Below are positions 16,211 through 25,291 of a stretch of 42,487 bases of DNA, piece after piece. The DNA lies in the NCBI GenBank assembly GCA_903910445.1, contig CAIVZR010000068.1:1-42487 (forward strand), given 5' to 3'. Below the pieces are notes generated by a model. That model worked only from the letters and a program-made list of their open reading frames with translations. It searched no databases and was not told where the DNA came from. This DNA comes from an uncultured Bacteroidota bacterium. Its GTDB lineage: Bacteria > Bacteroidota > Bacteroidia > UKL13-3. Within the stretch, counting starts at the first letter, position 1. Every line of letters begins with the position of its first letter. The translations under genes were made by a program, and so were the position numbers.

Positions 16211-19054
16211 TTATTTTTTGATTTCGTTGCCTTCATTATCAAGTTCTACCACTTCGTAACCCCAAGCATTGAGTTTATCTTTCACAGTTGTTCTATCTCC
16301 TACTACAATAATCGCCATGCGGTTGATATCGAGGTTACGGCGAGCAAGTCCTTTAATTTCGGCTGGGGTAAGTGACATTAATACCTGAAGCTGAATCATT
16401 TTGTATTCTGGCTCTAATTGATAACGTTGTTTCATGAATAATACATTCGCTTTTTGGGCTAAGGTTTCATATTTCAACGCTTCACTTGAATTTAATGAGT
16501 TCTTCGTAAACTGCACTTCTTCCTGAGTTAATAACTTGGTATGGTAGCTTTCCATTTCCTTCAATATTTCACTGATGGTGCTATCGGTGGCATCTTTTCT
16601 AAATCCTCCTGAGATAACAAATGGTCCGCGATATTTTGTACCGCTGAAACTACTACGCACACCGTAGGTCCAGCCTTTGCTCTCACGTAAATTCATATTA
16701 AGATGGCTATTAAATGTTCCGCCAAACATAAAATTCATCAATCCCGCTTTATAAAAATTATCTTTTGCATCGAAGGGTAGCGCTAAGTATCCAATACGGA
16801 TTTGTGATTGAGCTGCTTTCTCGCTATTAATGAAATATATTTTTGTGGTAGTCACTTTTACATATTTGTCATTCTTTAATATTTCAGGTAATTGCATATC
16901 GGTTTTTTTCCACTGATCGATGAAAGAAAGCTTTTGCGTTAAGGTCATCATATTCACATCACCCACGGCTACAATCTCTGTTAATTGTGGCACATAATAT
17001 TTTTTGAAGAATTCCTTCACATCCTCAAGCGTAATGTTTTTAACGGTTTCAGCGGTACCTTCATTTGGAATCGACTTAATGTTTTCGGGACCATAAATTA
17101 TCTTATTGAAACAACGATCCGCGATAGAAGAAGGATTAATTAATGAATTTTTTATCCCCTCCAGTTGTTGGCGTTTGGCGCGTTCGAACTCAGCATCACG
17201 AAAGGCTGGGTAAAGTAATTTATCTTGCAAAAGCCCCATGGTAATATCCAGGTTCTTACTTAATGTTCCCACGTTGATATAGGTATTTTCGGCATCGGCG
17301 GTTACCGTGATGGTACTTCCAATTTTATCGAGTGCTTCTTCAAATTGTTCGGTAAGCATCGTTGCTGTACCTTCATTCATCAATCGGGCGGTAAGCACTG
17401 CCAGTCCTGCCTTGTCGGGGTGATTATAATCCATCAGGTGACCACCCTTAATAACGATTTGCAAGGTAATGTATGGGATTTCACTTTGAGTTAAGCCACT
17501 AAATTGCACTCCATTTGAGAATGAAGAGATCATGGGTTCGAAGCGTTGTGGTAAGATCGGTTCTGATGAAACTATGGGTTGAACACTTCGATCGAATTTA
17601 TCTTTAACATTACGCAATTTTATTTTTGTCACCTTCTTTGCAGCAGGGGCATCGGGCTCAGGCATTTTATAGTTATCCTCTCTGGCTAAATTGGGTTTTT
17701 CCTTATTAGAGTAAACACTCATACATACATAATGTTTGTTTTTGATGTATTGATTATAAACTCTAAGAATATCCAATTTAGTAATCTCTCTTATTTCCTT
17801 CAGTTGCTTTTGAACCATATTCGCATTGCCTCCAAACGTATAGTAATAGGCTAAAGTGGATACTTTTCCATTAACACTTTCTAGGCTCCTAATAAATTCA
17901 GTTTCTGAAGATGCCTTCGCACGAATCAAGTCATCATCGGTCACCCCAAGTAATTCAAAATCGGCAAAGCATACATTAATCATCGAATCGATGGTGCTTA
18001 ATTTCAGGTTGGGATAAGCCATGATATTGATGCCTAACTCGCCAGCCAATTCTGTTGAGGAGTTAGATACACTGGCCGAAGAAGCCAATTGCGATTTCAT
18101 GAATCGAGTATAGAACACCGATGATTTGTTGCTACTTAGAATTTCGCATAACATATCCAAAGCTGCTTCATCCGAATGAAATGCAGGTACAGTTGAATAT
18201 ACGCGGCGCAATAAAGGCTGTCGAATATTATCACTCATGGATACATAACGATCTTCAGTAAGCACCGGTTGCATGGCAGGCATTTTTTTAACCTCCGGAC
18301 ATTTTTTAATGGATCCAAAATATTTGTCTACCATTTTCAAAACGTCGGCAGTATTTACATCCCCTCCAATGGTAAGCACCGCATTGTTTGGGCCATACCA
18401 GCGCAGGAAGAAATTCTTAAGGTCATCAACATCCACTGCATTCAAGTGATTGATATACCCAATGGTAAGCCAGCTATATGGATGTGCTTGAGGGTAAAAT
18501 ACTCTTGAAATATTTTCTTGTACGAGGCCATACGGACGATTATCGTAATTCTGGCCACGCTCATTCTTTACCGTTTCACGTTGGTTCTCAAACTTGCGTT
18601 GGTTCACGGAGTCGAGGAGGAATCCCATACGATCGGCTTCCAGCCAAAGTGCTACTTCCAATTGTGTTTTTGGCAATGTTTCATAATAGTTGGTACGGTC
18701 GCGGTTAGTAGTTCCATTTAAGGTACCACCCGCATTGCTTACAATTTTGAAATGCTGATCATCGCCAACATGTTTACTTCCTTGAAACATCATGTGCTCA
18801 AAAAAGTGTGCGAAGCCCGATTTGCCCACCTCTTCGCGAGCGCTACCTACATGATAAGTAACATCTACATGCACCAAGGGGTCGCTATGGTCTTCATGAA
18901 CAATCACGGTGAGACCATTTTTCAAGCGATACATTTCATAAGGGATGGTGAGCTCATCACCAGTGCGGGTTACCTTCTCAATGAGTTTGGCTTGAGCAGA
19001 AGCATTGGAAACCAAAGCAGAAAATAATAGAAACAAAAAAATGCGATTCATCAT
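16211..19054 (-). CDS. Exported two-domain M16 zinc protease
   Basis: A 947-residue periplasmic peptidase of the M16 (pitrilysin/insulysin) family. A signal peptide ends near NASAQ (about residue 21). The first half has the inverted zinc motif HFFEH (H83, E86, H87) and, about 75 residues later, the ENQRETVKNERGQNYDNR region that supplies the third ligand glutamate. The second half repeats the fold (starting near ISSFSNGVQF) without a zinc motif and carries GWTYGVRSSF, the substrate-binding R/Y type motif of the inactive domain. Such enzymes usually degrade short peptides inside a closed chamber. Two consecutive ATGs start the gene. It is probably transcribed alone. Confidence 0.92.
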   Translation of the reverse strand: MMNRIFLFLLFSALVSNASAQAKLIEKVTRTGDELTIPYEMYRLKNGLTVIVHEDHSDPLVHVDVTYHVGSAREEVGKSGFAHFFEHMMFQGSKHVGDDQHFKIVSNAGGTLNGTTNRDRTNYYETLPKTQLEVALWLEADRMGFLLDSVNQRKFENQRETVKNERGQNYDNRPYGLVQENISRVFYPQAHPYSWLTIGYINHLNAVDVDDLKNFFLRWYGPNNAVLTIGGDVNTADVLKMVDKYFGSIKKCPEVKKMPAMQPVLTEDRYVSMSDNIRQPLLRRVYSTVPAFHSDEAALDMLCEILSSNKSSVFYTRFMKSQLASSASVSNSSTELAGELGINIMAYPNLKLSTIDSMINVCFADFELLGVTDDDLIRAKASSETEFIRSLESVNGKVSTLAYYYTFGGNANMVQKQLKEIREITKLDILRVYNQYIKNKHYVCMSVYSNKEKPNLAREDNYKMPEPDAPAAKKVTKIKLRNVKDKFDRSVQPIVSSEPILPQRFEPMISSFSNGVQFSGLTQSEIPYITLQIVIKGGHLMDYNHPDKAGLAVLTARLMNEGTATMLTEQFEEALDKIGSTITVTADAENTYINVGTLSKNLDITMGLLQDKLLYPAFRDAEFERAKRQQLEGIKNSLINPSSIADRCFNKIIYGPENIKSIPNEGTAETVKNITLEDVKEFFKKYYVPQLTEIVAVGDVNMMTLTQKLSFIDQWKKTDMQLPEILKNDKYVKVTTTKIYFINSEKAAQSQIRIGYLALPFDAKDNFYKAGLMNFMFGGTFNSHLNMNLRESKGWTYGVRSSFSGTKYRGPFVISGGFRKDATDSTISEILKEMESYHTKLLTQEEVQFTKNSLNSSEALKYETLAQKANVLFMKQRYQLEPEYKMIQLQVLMSLTPAEIKGLARRNLDINRMAIIVVGDRTTVKDKLNAWGYEVVELDNEGNEIKK

Positions 19055-19131
19055 AATACCTTAACTTTTTAGGGAGTTCAAAAAAACGATATTTTTCTGA
19101 ATAAAAAGGGTTAGTCATTAATATATTAAAA

Positions 19132-19290
19132 ATGGTGAATTACCCTGATTTGAAAAGTCGATTTCAGGGAAGAGAAGCCTTTTTATTAATCCATACGCTC
19201 GCTATCCTTAAGTATAGTAAGGCTAAAATCGCATTAGATAAGAAATATGATTCTCATCTTTATGACTTAGATTATTTGGAATTTAAGTAA
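19132..19290 (+). CDS. Possible small protein of 52 residues
   Basis: An ATG-to-TAA frame of 53 codons between the M16 protease and susC. The product begins MVNYPDLKSRFQGREAF, has a short hydrophobic stretch (FLLIHTLAIL) and a tail rich in Lys, Asp and Tyr. Codon choice looks like that of nearby genes, and there is no signal peptide. It could be a genuine small gene, a relic, or chance. Its end overlaps the -33 element of the susC promoter. No family is recognised. Confidence 0.25.
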   Translation: MVNYPDLKSRFQGREAFLLIHTLAILKYSKAKIALDKKYDSHLYDLDYLEFK

Positions 19291-19306
19291 AATAAATGTA
19301 CAATTG
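19275..19306 (+). promoter_or_regulatory. Probable promoter of the SusC/SusD operon
   Basis: TTTG (19275-19278) is followed after 20 bases by TACAATTG (19299-19306), one mismatch from TAnnTTTG. It predicts a leader of about 50 bases before the susC ATG. Confidence 0.5.
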
Positions 19307-19348
19307 TAACTTGCAATTTATTTATTAGTCTTAATACTCAAATATTAT

Positions 19349-19353
19349 AGGAG
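19349..19353 (+). promoter_or_regulatory. Shine-Dalgarno-like site of susC
   Basis: AGGAG lies 9 bases before the ATG at 19363. Strong Shine-Dalgarno matches are uncommon in this phylum; this one supports the chosen start. Confidence 0.45.
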
Positions 19354-19362
19354 CACATTTAC

Positions 19363-22300
19363 ATGAATTCATTTTTATTCAATCGCTTTTTCGCGCTTTG
19401 TAGTTTGCTGTTAATGACAGCACAACTCAATGCACAGAATACTGCAGCAATTAAGGGAAGAATGCTTGATGAGAAAAGCGAGCCACTCTCTTTTGCCACT
19501 ATTCGACTCGAAGGAACAACCATTGCACAAAACACAGATGCTGATGGGAATTTCTTATTTAAAAATTTGGCTGCTGGTAATTACGTAGTTATCGGCACCT
19601 ATTTAGGTTATGTTCCTTCTCGACAGGAAGTTAAGCTTGCTGTAGGGGAAACCAAAGAAATAAGAATCCAAATGCAGCCCGAAAACAAGAGCCTCAACGA
19701 GGTGGTTGTTGTAGGTTATGGAACACAAGTAAGAAAGGAAGTTACTGGAGCTGTTTCAAAAATAAGCAGTAAGGAAATTACTTCTATCCCGGTACCGAGT
19801 GTGGAAGCCGCCTTGCAAGGAAAAGCTGCAGGGGTTCAAATATCTATTGGTAGTGGATTGGCAGGAGCTGCGTCGGTTGTGAAAATTAGAGGTATTGCTT
19901 CGGTAAGTGCAGGTAGCGATCCTTTATATGTTGTTGATGGTATTCCTATTTCACAAGATTATTTCATTCAAAATGCAACCGATAAAGGGAATGGAGGAGG
20001 AAAGAATAATAACCCGCTGGCAACTTTAAATCCAGATGATATCGAATCCATTGAAATTTTAAAGGATGCTGCCGCAACAGCCATCTATGGTTCACGTGGT
20101 TCAAACGGGGTCATCATCATCACCACTAAACGTGCGAAGAAACAAGGATTGAAATTCGACCTCACCATTCGTGAAGGAATTTCAACAATGGCTTCTCGCC
20201 CACAGATGATGAATAATACACAGTATTTGCAGATGCTTCAAGAAGCCTATGAAAATGATGGGGGTGTAGGGCGTGCACCATTGCCAGCTGGTTTAACTTG
20301 GGAGCAAGCGCAATCAACCAATACCGATTGGGTAAAACAAACCACCCATGCTGGCTTCAAACAAACTTATAGCTTAGGAACATCTTATGCTAAGAAAAAA
20401 ATAAACTTATACGTAAATGCCACCCATGATAATAATTCAACGTATATTATTGGTGATGCTTATGTAAGAAGTGCATTTAGAGCCAATCTAGAATATCAGT
20501 TGACAAGTAAAATGAAACTTTCATACGCCGGTTCGTATGTGAATGGTTTGAATAAGCGTGTAGATGGTGGATGGGGCGGAGGCCTTGGAGCTGCGATGAG
20601 CACAGCACTTCCTATCTATCCAGTAAAAAACAGTGATGGTTCTTGGTTTACCAGTGGTGGTGTAAATAATAACCCAGTATTTATGCGTGAAAACAAAACG
20701 CAGCAAACCCGCCAGCAACGTACACTTCAAGGGGTGGTAATGGAATACTCTCCAATAAAAAATTTACTTATCCGCGTAAATGGAAATTATGACTACCTTG
20801 ATAATACTGATGATGTATATGAAGATACCGCTTTGGTAAAACAACCTAAGGGAATAGCAAAACGTGGTGCAACCTATACCAACAACTATAATATAGTTGC
20901 CACAGCATTTTATTCTCAAACCTTAAAGAAAGAACAAAAGATTTCATACTTAGCAGGTACCGAATATCAAAGAACCCGTTCGGCTTTCAAATATTTAGAA
21001 TACAATAATATTATGGGGCCATTGTATAATACTACCCCTATTGATTCTAATTTAAAACCTGGTACTAATCTATTGAGCAAAAGTATTTCTGTATTCGATA
21101 GTTATTTTGGACGTGTAAGCTATTCATTGAAAGATAAATATTTTATCTCGTTGAATGGTCGTGCCGATTATTCATCCACCTTTGGTGAAAATTATCGATG
21201 GGGTTTCTTTCCAGCCATTGGAACAGGATGGGTAGTGAGCGATGAGAAATTTTTGAAAGGAAATAAAGTTCTTACCTTCTTAAAGGCAAGAGCAAGTTAT
21301 GGTAAGACTGGTAATTCAAATTTCGGAGGATCCTACCCATGGTGGGGACGTTATAAAGTAAATCCTACCGTTTATAATGGCGTTGCTTCTCGCTATGTTG
21401 AGATATTCGAAAACCCTGATTTCCATTGGGAAACAACCAAAACTTTTGATATTGGATTCGACTTCTCTTTATTTTCGGAAAGAATAACAGGGGTATTAGA
21501 ATATTATAATAAGAATACCAGTGACGTAATTTTAAGTGTAAGTGTTCCTAATTACTATGGTTTCCAATCGGGGAATTATGCTGCCAATGTTGGAAAAATA
21601 AATAACCAAGGAATTGAATTCTCTACAAAGCTACGTGTTATTGACAAGGACAAAATCCGTTATACCATCGACTTTAATATTGCTAGAAACAAAAATAAAG
21701 TCTTGGATATTGGGTCGTATACAGAAGAAGCCGTGAGTGGAGGTACCAATGATACACGTATTGTAGAAGGTCAGCCAGTAGGGACCAATTATTTAGTTCG
21801 TTTTTCAAGAATTGATCAAAATACTGGGAAGCCAATTTATTTTGATAAGAACGGAAATGAGACTTATAAATGGGACCCAGCCAATAGGGTACCTGTTGGA
21901 AATATTTATCCTAAAGCTTTTGGGGGATGGAGCAATACCTTCATTTACAAACGTTGGGAAGTGGATATGAATTTCATTTACAGTATCGGAGGAAAAATTT
22001 ATGACTCTTCATCTAAACGCCAGATGGGAACTTTTGATTCCGACAATTGGAATCACCGCTTGGATCAATTTGATCGTTGGCAAAAACCAGGTGATCAAAG
22101 TGAGTATCCTGTGCTTACTCGTCAGCCAGCCACTTATGGATCATCTACCCCATGGATCAATACGGATATGTGGTTGAAAGATGCATCTTATATGCGTTTG
22201 AGAAATCTTAGTTTGTTTTATTCATTCAATTCTGATCAGTTAAAGAAAGCTAAATTATCAAGTGCTCGCATTGGTTTAGTTTCTACCAACTTAATATTGT

Positions 22301-22440
22301 TTACTAAATTCAGAGGATTAGATCCAGAGGTGGTGCGTGACTTTGAAAATGCTACGGATAGAAATACCAGTCCGAACATTACTTATTTAACCCCTCCTCA
22401 AGAAAGAACAAACAGCATCTCCATCGTAATCGGATTTTAA
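19363..22440 (+). CDS. susC: SusC/RagA-family TonB-linked outer-membrane transporter
   Basis: The outer-membrane barrel of a SusCD importer, which takes up oligosaccharides using TonB energy. The 1025-residue chain begins with a signal peptide ending LNAQ (about residue 25). A carboxypeptidase-D regulatory-like domain follows (about 28-113), then the NEVVVVGYGTQ segment typical of the family, and a plug with VVDGIPI and IEILKDAAATAIYGSRG. The remaining 750 residues form the barrel, closing with a terminal aromatic, NSISIVIGF. It is followed 13 bases later by susD. The two products normally form a pedal-bin pair. The downstream starch-type genes suggest alpha-glucan import, but the substrate is inferred from context only. 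Confidence 0.95.
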   Translation: MNSFLFNRFFALCSLLLMTAQLNAQNTAAIKGRMLDEKSEPLSFATIRLEGTTIAQNTDADGNFLFKNLAAGNYVVIGTYLGYVPSRQEVKLAVGETKEIRIQMQPENKSLNEVVVVGYGTQVRKEVTGAVSKISSKEITSIPVPSVEAALQGKAAGVQISIGSGLAGAASVVKIRGIASVSAGSDPLYVVDGIPISQDYFIQNATDKGNGGGKNNNPLATLNPDDIESIEILKDAAATAIYGSRGSNGVIIITTKRAKKQGLKFDLTIREGISTMASRPQMMNNTQYLQMLQEAYENDGGVGRAPLPAGLTWEQAQSTNTDWVKQTTHAGFKQTYSLGTSYAKKKINLYVNATHDNNSTYIIGDAYVRSAFRANLEYQLTSKMKLSYAGSYVNGLNKRVDGGWGGGLGAAMSTALPIYPVKNSDGSWFTSGGVNNNPVFMRENKTQQTRQQRTLQGVVMEYSPIKNLLIRVNGNYDYLDNTDDVYEDTALVKQPKGIAKRGATYTNNYNIVATAFYSQTLKKEQKISYLAGTEYQRTRSAFKYLEYNNIMGPLYNTTPIDSNLKPGTNLLSKSISVFDSYFGRVSYSLKDKYFISLNGRADYSSTFGENYRWGFFPAIGTGWVVSDEKFLKGNKVLTFLKARASYGKTGNSNFGGSYPWWGRYKVNPTVYNGVASRYVEIFENPDFHWETTKTFDIGFDFSLFSERITGVLEYYNKNTSDVILSVSVPNYYGFQSGNYAANVGKINNQGIEFSTKLRVIDKDKIRYTIDFNIARNKNKVLDIGSYTEEAVSGGTNDTRIVEGQPVGTNYLVRFSRIDQNTGKPIYFDKNGNETYKWDPANRVPVGNIYPKAFGGWSNTFIYKRWEVDMNFIYSIGGKIYDSSSKRQMGTFDSDNWNHRLDQFDRWQKPGDQSEYPVLTRQPATYGSSTPWINTDMWLKDASYMRLRNLSLFYSFNSDQLKKAKLSSARIGLVSTNLILFTKFRGLDPEVVRDFENATDRNTSPNITYLTPPQERTNSISIVIGF

Positions 22441-22453
22441 TTAACCAACAGAA

Positions 22454-23839
22454 ATGAAACGTATCACAATATATATATTTAGTGCCTTTTTACTCGTTGC
22501 TTCATTAAGCGCATGTAAAAAGATGTTTGATGTTAACCCTAACGACCCTACTCAAATTCGTAAAGCCGACGCACTCACCAAACCTTCGGATGTACAAGAA
22601 GTTTTGAATGCTGGGTACGATAATATTGCCAATTTATATAATGGCAGAGTACAATACTTCGGCGAATTGCTTTCGGATAATGTAATTGCCCCAAAATCGA
22701 ATAATGATTTTACAGAAGTATATAATAGAGCAACCATCTTCTTTAATACCTCAACCGGTGGATTTTATGGAGATATGTACAAGATTATTTACAAGGCGAA
22801 TACGGTACTTGACTTTATTGATGGGGTACCTGGATTTACCGATTCGGAGAAGCAAAGAATGATTGCAGAAGCGAAGTTCATGCGTGCCTTAGGGCATTTC
22901 ACAGCTGTTCGTTTTTTCGCTCAACCCTATGGTTATACTTCCGACAACTCACATTTAGGCGTGCCATTGCGTAAGAATTCATTACCAGAAGTAACATTAA
23001 GAAGCACGGTAAAGGAATCTTATGATTTCATTATTAAAGATTTGACAGAAGCCATTGCTAACTTACCAGAAACCAACCTGAATAATACCAATGCGACTAA
23101 GTATGCAGCAAAGGCATTATTGGCCAAGGTTTATTTCCAAATGAATGATTTTGGTAATGTAATTACACAGGTAAATGATATTGTTGCATCTGCTAAGTTT
23201 TCCCTTTCAGATAGTGTGAATCTATATAACAAATCGGCCGTTGCTCAAAAAGAAATGATTTTCTATATAAAATCAACCAGTGCTGACCAACGTTCGGGTG
23301 CGATGCGTGGAAATTATTTTGAGACAGGAGCTAACCAGCCACAAATTGGGGTATCGGCTTCCTTATATGCTGATGCTACTGCCCGTGGAGGAGATAAGCG
23401 TACAGCTTATTATGCTCCATGCACAGGAGGTTTCAGATCATTGAAATTTGATTCAAACTTCTTCAATGTTCCGGTTTTATACTTAACCGATTTGTTATTG
23501 ATGAGAGCTGAAGCGATTGCAGAAACCAATGGAACATTATCAGTAGCGATTACTGATATAAACGCCATTATCACGCGTGCATTTGGAGGCATTGGACAAA
23601 ATATTTCAACTACCAGTGGTGCCGAAACAATAAAGATTGCGGCACGAACAGAACGTCGTTTAGAAATGCCTATGGAAGGCGATCGCGTACAACAATTGAA
23701 ACGCCTTGGAGCTAAGGGCGAACCGAATATTCGAATTCGCAATGCACCATGGAATTGCAATGGCTTGGTACTTCAATTCCCTGCTTCAGAAAGCACTATT
23801 AAAGGATTTCAAATGAACCCTGAAGGAGGTTGTAACTAA
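22454..23839 (+). CDS. susD: SusD/RagB-family glycan-binding lipoprotein
   Basis: The surface lipoprotein that lids the SusC barrel and captures glycan. The signal peptide ends in the lipobox LSAC with C21 acylated, and a KK pair follows. The N-terminal SusD-like region contains YDNIANLYNGRVQYFGELLSDN, and the helical TPR-like part has FMRALGHFTAVRFFAQPYG, the most conserved SusD stretch. The C-terminal RagB region has RTERRLEMPMEGDRVQQLKRLG, which corresponds to the usual ExRxE/GxRxxDLxR-type block. At 461 residues it is slightly shorter than many relatives. It is cotranscribed with susC (13-base gap) and with the lipoprotein 14 bases downstream. Confidence 0.95.
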   Translation: MKRITIYIFSAFLLVASLSACKKMFDVNPNDPTQIRKADALTKPSDVQEVLNAGYDNIANLYNGRVQYFGELLSDNVIAPKSNNDFTEVYNRATIFFNTSTGGFYGDMYKIIYKANTVLDFIDGVPGFTDSEKQRMIAEAKFMRALGHFTAVRFFAQPYGYTSDNSHLGVPLRKNSLPEVTLRSTVKESYDFIIKDLTEAIANLPETNLNNTNATKYAAKALLAKVYFQMNDFGNVITQVNDIVASAKFSLSDSVNLYNKSAVAQKEMIFYIKSTSADQRSGAMRGNYFETGANQPQIGVSASLYADATARGGDKRTAYYAPCTGGFRSLKFDSNFFNVPVLYLTDLLLMRAEAIAETNGTLSVAITDINAIITRAFGGIGQNISTTSGAETIKIAARTERRLEMPMEGDRVQQLKRLGAKGEPNIRIRNAPWNCNGLVLQFPASESTIKGFQMNPEGGCN

Positions 23840-23853
23840 TTAAAAAATTAATC

Positions 23854-24351
23854 ATGAAACGTATATTTAAATTCACCGCTTTAATTCTGGCAACAACCAT
23901 TATTGTTGTTTCCTGCCGCCCGAAAAAGTTTTCGGATATCGGCGATGTGTCGAGTAAAACCAAGGGTATTCAGGACAACTGGATTTTATCCCATGCTTAT
24001 GTTGTGGATGAGGCCTTTGCCACTCCCGATAAATTGGATATCACCGATTTCTACAAGACAAAAACCTTGCCTACCTTAAAATTTACCGAAACAGGCTTTA
24101 CGGCGCTTACTACCGGAACTGTAAAAAACTATTTTGGAACAGGTACCGGAACTTGGAGTTTCGACAATACTGATTTCCCTAAATCGCTTTATATAAACTA
24201 TTCAGATAATTCGAAGGACACTTTCTTATTAGGAAGTACCATTAGAACAACGGACTTAGTTCTAAAACTCAAGAAAACCTTTTATTATACCAAAGGGACC
24301 GCGAAAAAAATCGCCTATTCTTATATCTGGGAATTTACAAGACAAAATTAA
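23854..24351 (+). CDS. PUL-associated lipoprotein (DUF5004-like)
   Basis: A 165-residue lipoprotein with the lipobox VVSC (C21). The mature part begins with a polar spacer and then IQDNWILSHAYVVDE, followed by TLKFTETGFTAL and GTGTWSFDN, a lipocalin-like beta pattern resembling the DUF5004 lipoproteins found beside SusD genes; that family assignment is from memory. The C-terminus reads YSYIWEFTRQN. Position three in the operon suggests a surface glycan-binding or complex-stabilising role, in the place where SusE would sit in the Bacteroides thetaiotaomicron locus. Confidence 0.65.
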   Translation: MKRIFKFTALILATTIIVVSCRPKKFSDIGDVSSKTKGIQDNWILSHAYVVDEAFATPDKLDITDFYKTKTLPTLKFTETGFTALTTGTVKNYFGTGTGTWSFDNTDFPKSLYINYSDNSKDTFLLGSTIRTTDLVLKLKKTFYYTKGTAKKIAYSYIWEFTRQN

Positions 24352-24375
24352 TTAATCTTCAAGAAAGTATCTAAG

Positions 24376-25236
24376 ATGAAAAAGTTTATAATACTCGTTA
24401 CAATTATAATTGCTGCATTTATAAAATCAAATGCACAAGCGGCCTGGATTGAACCAGGACCTACTACTGATGTTACATCGGTATGCAGAATTTATGTTGA
24501 TTTGTCAAAAATCACCAATACTTCTTTAGATGGATTAACTGGTCCATTTTATATGTGGACTTGGAATCCAAGAGAGTTGCCAGCCAATGACCCCAATGTT
24601 AATGGCACAGGAACCCAGCCATGGAAAAATTCAAACGACAATTTGAAATTAACTCCCGACCCATCAAAAGGGCCTAAGGTTTATTACTATGAAATGATCC
24701 CAACCGATTTTTACGGAGTAAATAAGGGAGATGTTTATAGCAAAGGAATCTCTTTACTGGTAAAACCTAAAGATGGTGGAGGTTATGGAGCTCCCGATTT
24801 AAAATCGGAAGATTTAAATATCAAGGTGAATGCTCCTATTGAGCGTGATACCATCTATACCCTTCCTAAATGTGCATATACCGATGAAATTTTAACCATT
24901 ATGTATAACAACCCTGTAGAACGCAATACAGGCATGTCGAATTTAGGTGCAGAGGATTGCTACTTATACATCAAAGTGACTTTAAGTGATGCCACAACTG
25001 TTGAGAAGGCGAGTTTCTTTGATGTAGGTACTGTACCTGCTTTAAAGATGACAAAAATTACTGAAGGATTATTTTCGGGACAGTTTAAATTAACCATGAT
25101 TCCTAGGGAGTTTTTAGCCATTCCGAATGGTAAAACAATCGTCTCTGCTCAGTTCATTGTGCGGAGGAAAGATTTCAATGGGGGCCCCGATCGGAGTGCA
25201 GGAAATAATGACCTAAAATATTTTGAATGCAAATAA
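24376..25236 (+). CDS. Exported PUL protein of unknown function
   Basis: A 286-residue exported protein. A signal peptide ends near SNAQA (about residue 21), and there is no lipobox. The mature sequence opens AAWIEPGPTTDVTSVCRIYVD and contains FYMWTWNPRELP, aromatic-rich segments that could contact sugar, and a second half with DEILTIMYNNPVERNTG and QFIVRRKDFNGGPDRS. It seems to hold two beta-sandwich-like halves. It may belong to the DUF4961 type of proteins that occur with SusCD and amylases, but this is not certain. Its place between the lipoprotein and the four-module binding protein, with a 24-base gap upstream, ties it to the same glucan system. Confidence 0.55.
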   Translation: MKKFIILVTIIIAAFIKSNAQAAWIEPGPTTDVTSVCRIYVDLSKITNTSLDGLTGPFYMWTWNPRELPANDPNVNGTGTQPWKNSNDNLKLTPDPSKGPKVYYYEMIPTDFYGVNKGDVYSKGISLLVKPKDGGGYGAPDLKSEDLNIKVNAPIERDTIYTLPKCAYTDEILTIMYNNPVERNTGMSNLGAEDCYLYIKVTLSDATTVEKASFFDVGTVPALKMTKITEGLFSGQFKLTMIPREFLAIPNGKTIVSAQFIVRRKDFNGGPDRSAGNNDLKYFECK

Positions 25237-25252
25237 AAATTTATTATATTTA
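25222..25252 (+). promoter_or_regulatory. Internal promoter before the glucan-binding protein gene
   Basis: TTTG (25222-25225), a 19-base spacer, and TATATTTA (25245-25252) with one mismatch at the last base. It lies 39 bases before the ATG at 25292. It could allow extra expression of the binding protein apart from the susC promoter. Confidence 0.5.
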
Positions 25253-25291
25253 CAACCTATTATTCATTAAATTAATTATCAAATTCATAAC

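Larger units (their letters stand above)
19055..19362. other. 308-base region between the M16 protease and susC
   Basis: A divergent intergenic region. It holds a possible 52-codon ORF (19132-19290), the likely susC promoter (19275-19306) and a Shine-Dalgarno-like AGGAG before susC. No regulator gene is present. Confidence 0.6.
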
